Positions 6,383-9,234 of a stretch of DNA of 9,234 bases are shown in pieces. Each line of letters begins with the position of its first letter. The stretch's first letter is position 1. Both the position numbers and the translations under genes were made by a program. Source of the stretch: Frankiaceae bacterium (GTDB lineage Bacteria; Actinomycetota; Actinomycetes; JAVEEJ01); assembly GCA_030840515.1 (NCBI GenBank), contig JAVEEJ010000133.1, positions 1 to 9,234 on the forward strand. Direction: 5' to 3'. The notes under the pieces are model-generated. The model did no database searches and was not told the DNA's origin. It saw only the letters and a list, made by a program, of their open reading frames with translations.

Positions 6383-8740
6383 ATGGCGCTGCGCGGGAGC
6401 TGGTCCACTCAGCAGCTCGCTGAGTTCGTCGCCGCCGTGTCCGCGGCCGGCACCCGCGAGGAGCTGATTCGCGGTGCTGTCGAGCTCGCCACTGAGGCGC
6501 TCGAGGGAGAGGTCGGCGCGCTGGTCGACGACACCGGTGTGCGGGCCAGCTTCGGCTACTCCGCGGGGCAGGCGCCCGTCGAGGCGTTGAGTGCCCTTAC
6601 CGGCGCCGACGGCGAGTCACTCGAGGTGCGTGGCGTCGGCAGCTGCCGAGTTGTGCTCGGTCCATGCGGGGAGCGCGGGCGCCTGATGGTGGCGCGTTCC
6701 GGCGACGGGTTCACGCGGGAGGAGCAGAGCCTGCTTCGGGCCATGGCGCGCGTCCTGGACCTGCGCCTCGAGGCCGTCGCGATGCTGCAAGACGAGCGCC
6801 GGCTGCGGGAGCAGTCCGAGCGCCAGGTCGCGGAGAACCAGCGTCTGCTCGACGTGGTCCGCGAGCGTCAGGCGCTGCTCGAGCGGCTCGCCAGGATCCA
6901 GCGCTCCATCTCGGCGCGTAAGCCGCTGCAAGAGGTCCTCGACGCCGTCGTCGCGGGCGCGCAGGCCCTGATCGACGTGGAGGTCGTCGCCGTCCGCCTC
7001 GTCGACCCCTCCGACTCGAGCGCCATGGTCATCGCCTCCTCGGTCGGTGTGGAGGAGCACGTCCTGGCCGCGATCACCCGGGCGCCGGTCGGGTCCGGCG
7101 TCGGTGGGCGGGCGATCACGAGCAACCGGCTCGTGGTGGTCGACGACTACAGCGCCGATGGTGGGGCGATGGAGGTGTTCATCGCCGACGGGCTGCGCGC
7201 GGTCATGGCCACTCCCGTCCGACACGGCAACAGCGCGGTCGGCAGCCTGCTCGTTGCGAGCCGGACGCCGGGACGCCGTTACGGCGCGAGCGAGCAGGAG
7301 GTTCTGGTCGCACTGGCGGAGCACGCCAGCCTCGCCATCAACGACGCGCGCACCCTCGAGGCACTGCGCGAGGCGGTCGACCGAGCGAAGCACGAGGCCT
7401 CCCACGACCACCTCACCGGCCTGCCCAACCGCTCGTTCTTCCTCGACCAGCTCCAGCATGCGGCGGAGGTCTCCCGTCACGCCGGCACCGGACTTGCCTT
7501 GCTGTTCATCGACGTTGACGACTTCAAGCTCGTCAACGACTCCTTGGGCCACACCACCGGAGACCACCTGCTGCGCGTGATCAGCGAGCGACTGCAGGGC
7601 GCGATCCGCGGGCCTGACGTGGTGGCGCGACTTGGAGGCGACGAGTTCGCCGTGCTGCTCGCCGACTGCGAAGAGGTCGAGGCGTCGGCGGTCGCCCAGC
7701 GCGTGCTCGATGTCACCGCAGAACCAGTGATGCTCGGGAGTCGGCTGCACGTCTCCGCCAGCGTTGGCGTGCTCTGGATGCGCGCGCCCGAGGGATCCGC
7801 GGAGGAGCTGTTGCGCGACGCGGATGTCGCGATGTACCGGGCCAAGAGCGAGGGCAAGGGCCGCAGCGTTCACTTCGAGCCGGCCATGCGCGTCGACGTA
7901 CTCGAGCGGATCAACCTCGAGTCCGACCTGCGGGTTGCCGTCGAGACCGGCGACCAGATGGTCCTGCACTACCAACCGATCGTCGACGTCTCCACCGGCG
8001 TCGTGGTCGGCACCGAGGCCCTGGTGCGCTGGCAGCACCCGGAGCGCGGCCTCCTCCAGCCGGCCAGCTTCATCGGACTGGCCGAGGAGGCCGGCCTGAT
8101 CGAGGCGCTCGGCGGCTGGGCACTGCGCGCGGCGTGTCGGGAGGCGGCCGCGTGGCGCGACCAGCCAGGGATGCGGCGGGTCGGCGTCACTGTGAACGTC
8201 TCGCCCAACCAGCTGCGGCGACCCGGGCTGGCGGTGGAGGTCGCCGCCGCGCTTGCCGAGAGCGGTCTGCCCGCCGCGGCGCTGACCTTGGAGATCACCG
8301 AGAGCACGTTGGTGCTCGACCTTGAGGCGACCGTGGCGGAGCTGGGTCGGTGCAAGGCCCTCGGCGTGCGGCTGGCCGTGGACGACTTCGGCACCGGCTA
8401 CTCCTCGCTGTCCTACCTCGCGAGCCTGCCGATCGACGTGCTGAAGGTGGACCGCCTGTTCGTCGCGGCGATGGGGAGCCGGGAGCGAGGGCAGGTGCTT
8501 GCCCCGGCGATCCTGGCGCTTGCCCAGTCGCTGCAGCTGGTGGCGATCGCCGAGGGTGTCGAGACCCAGGAGCAGTGGCAGGCGCTGCGGGCGCTCGGGT
8601 GCGACTGCGCGCAGGGGTACCTGTTCTCACCGCCGATCCCGGTGGAGGAGCTCGCGGCCGTGGTCGCACAGCGCGGTCTGCACTTGATGGGCCGCGTGCC
8701 GCGCAGCCGCCGGGGGTCGGGTCTGGCGATCAGCGGCTGA
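6383..8740 (+). CDS. GAF-GGDEF-EAL protein, putative bifunctional diguanylate cyclase / c-di-GMP phosphodiesterase
   Basis: A 785-residue cytoplasmic c-di-GMP enzyme. Order: GAF-like N-terminal region, probably degenerate (1-130); Arg/Glu-rich coiled-coil helix (about 130-172); GAF domain (about 173-325) with VGSGVGGRAI and VVVDDYS; short helix; GGDEF domain (about 338-500) with HDHLTGLPNR, GGDEF at 418-422 and an RxxD inhibitory site RGPD at 409-412, five residues before it; EAL domain (about 512-760). EAL landmarks are all present: EAL 545-547, Asn605, Glu637 in LEITES, DDFGTGYSSL (Asp667, Asp668), Lys688, EGVET (724-728) and Gln744. Both activities are therefore plausible; which one dominates cannot be told from sequence. 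There is no membrane segment. Start: ATG at 6383, one base after the FIST stop. It lacks a good ribosome-binding site, so translation is probably coupled. The frame is open back to 6071, but only inside the FIST gene. Confidence 0.95.
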   Translation: MALRGSWSTQQLAEFVAAVSAAGTREELIRGAVELATEALEGEVGALVDDTGVRASFGYSAGQAPVEALSALTGADGESLEVRGVGSCRVVLGPCGERGRLMVARSGDGFTREEQSLLRAMARVLDLRLEAVAMLQDERRLREQSERQVAENQRLLDVVRERQALLERLARIQRSISARKPLQEVLDAVVAGAQALIDVEVVAVRLVDPSDSSAMVIASSVGVEEHVLAAITRAPVGSGVGGRAITSNRLVVVDDYSADGGAMEVFIADGLRAVMATPVRHGNSAVGSLLVASRTPGRRYGASEQEVLVALAEHASLAINDARTLEALREAVDRAKHEASHDHLTGLPNRSFFLDQLQHAAEVSRHAGTGLALLFIDVDDFKLVNDSLGHTTGDHLLRVISERLQGAIRGPDVVARLGGDEFAVLLADCEEVEASAVAQRVLDVTAEPVMLGSRLHVSASVGVLWMRAPEGSAEELLRDADVAMYRAKSEGKGRSVHFEPAMRVDVLERINLESDLRVAVETGDQMVLHYQPIVDVSTGVVVGTEALVRWQHPERGLLQPASFIGLAEEAGLIEALGGWALRAACREAAAWRDQPGMRRVGVTVNVSPNQLRRPGLAVEVAAALAESGLPAAALTLEITESTLVLDLEATVAELGRCKALGVRLAVDDFGTGYSSLSYLASLPIDVLKVDRLFVAAMGSRERGQVLAPAILALAQSLQLVAIAEGVETQEQWQALRALGCDCAQGYLFSPPIPVEELAAVVAQRGLHLMGRVPRSRRGSGLAISG

Positions 8741-8789
8741 CACGACATCGGCACCTGGATGACAAGCAGCCGTAACACGGGGCGCGCAC

Positions 8790-8796
8790 GGTGGAG
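8790..8796 (+). promoter_or_regulatory. Possible ribosome-binding site of the ACT gene
   Basis: GGTGGAG lies two bases before the ATG at 8799, purine-rich but closer to the start than usual. The GTG at 8791 inside it is out of frame with the ACT protein, so ATG 8799 is kept. Confidence 0.4.
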
Positions 8797-8798
8797 CA

Positions 8799-9234
8799 AT
8801 GCCGACACTTCACCAGCTCAGGATCGAGCTTCAGGACCGTCCCGGCGCACTCGCGCGGGTGACCGCGGCACTCGCGGAGTCGCGGGTGAACATCCTCGAC
8901 ATCGTGATCCACGAGATCGACGGCAACACCGTGGTGGACGAGGTCATCGTGGACGCCCCCGAGGACTGGGACCTCGTCGCGACGCGTGAGGCCTTGGACG
9001 CGATCGGCGTGCACCTGCTCTCCAGTGCCGAGGTCCGGCGACGCGAGGACCCGGTGCTGACCGCCCTGGGGTGGGTGGACGAGCTGGTCGCCGCCGCTCC
9101 CGAGGAGCGCGAGGACGCCTTGGCCCGACTGGTGGCACGGGCTGCCGGTGCGTCGCGGGCATGCGTGCTCTCGGCGTCGCGGGCGCGGCAGGTGTCCGCC
9201 GGCCGGGCCGCCCTCGACCGCGGCGCCGCGGTCG
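8799..9234 (+). CDS. ACT-domain protein, amino-acid-binding type (3' end missing)
   Basis: An open frame running off the right edge; 145 residues are visible. Residues about 4-78 form an ACT domain: LRIELQDRPGALARV (first strand, the RPGAL turn at 14-18, first helix), NILDIVIHEIDG, TVVDEVIVDAPE, and VHLLSSAEV. ACT domains usually bind amino acids and regulate enzymes or transcription (family knowledge). No enzyme domain precedes it, so this is not aspartokinase, serine dehydrogenase or prephenate dehydratase. Residues about 84-145 are helical, and ALARLVARAAGASRACVLSA loosely resembles the opening of a GAF domain; that is a guess. The 58 bases between the EAL stop and this gene show no terminator hairpin, so it may be co-transcribed with the FIST and GGDEF-EAL genes, but no overlap forces this. 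The start ATG is supported by the immediate onset of the ACT fold. Confidence 0.85.
   Translation, partial: MPTLHQLRIELQDRPGALARVTAALAESRVNILDIVIHEIDGNTVVDEVIVDAPEDWDLVATREALDAIGVHLLSSAEVRRREDPVLTALGWVDELVAAAPEEREDALARLVARAAGASRACVLSASRARQVSAGRAALDRGAAV

Noticed and set aside
8741..8798. A terminator or promoter between the EAL and ACT genes.
   Set aside because: No stable hairpin followed by a T run, and CTGACA (8737) with TAACAC (8773) are about 30 bases apart, which does not make a promoter.

Overview
The window is high-GC (roughly 70 % by eye), with dense coding, GTG starts, G/C-ending third codon positions and a kgd-type 2-oxoglutarate decarboxylase. Together these point to an actinomycete (Actinomycetota). 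I cannot fix the genus from the sequence. I see no tRNA, rRNA, CRISPR array, transposase or integrase, and no gene-free stretch longer than about 230 bases.

Left half (1-4985, minus strand). Three genes read right to left. First is a small DUF3052-family protein (4596-4985). It overlaps by four bases (GTGA) an FAD-dependent oxidoreductase of the phytoene-desaturase/PYROXD2-like group (3037-4599). After a 47-base gap comes kgd (1-2989), a fused E2-like plus thiamine-diphosphate E1 enzyme of the TCA cycle that is cut off at the left edge. The overlap implies coupled translation of the first two genes; whether kgd shares their transcript is open.

Centre (4986-5214). A 229-base divergent intergenic region separates the two arms and must drive transcription in both directions. 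It holds a clear ribosome-binding site for the rightward arm and three spaced copies of a short (G/A)TCAC(C/G)GG motif.

Right half (5215-9234, plus strand). A stand-alone FIST-domain sensory protein (5215-6381) is followed after one base by a 785-residue GAF-GGDEF-EAL protein (6383-8740). Its diguanylate cyclase motif, inhibitory site and EAL phosphodiesterase residues all look intact. Next, after 58 bases, is an ACT-domain protein (8799 to the right edge, incomplete). The FIST and GGDEF/EAL genes look like a co-translated cyclic-di-GMP signalling pair. The ACT protein may add amino-acid sensing, which is an inference from position and domain type.

The most interesting element is this FIST + GGDEF/EAL + ACT cluster: a candidate small-molecule-to-c-di-GMP module whose ligand and output cannot be read from the sequence. 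The remaining genes belong to known families.
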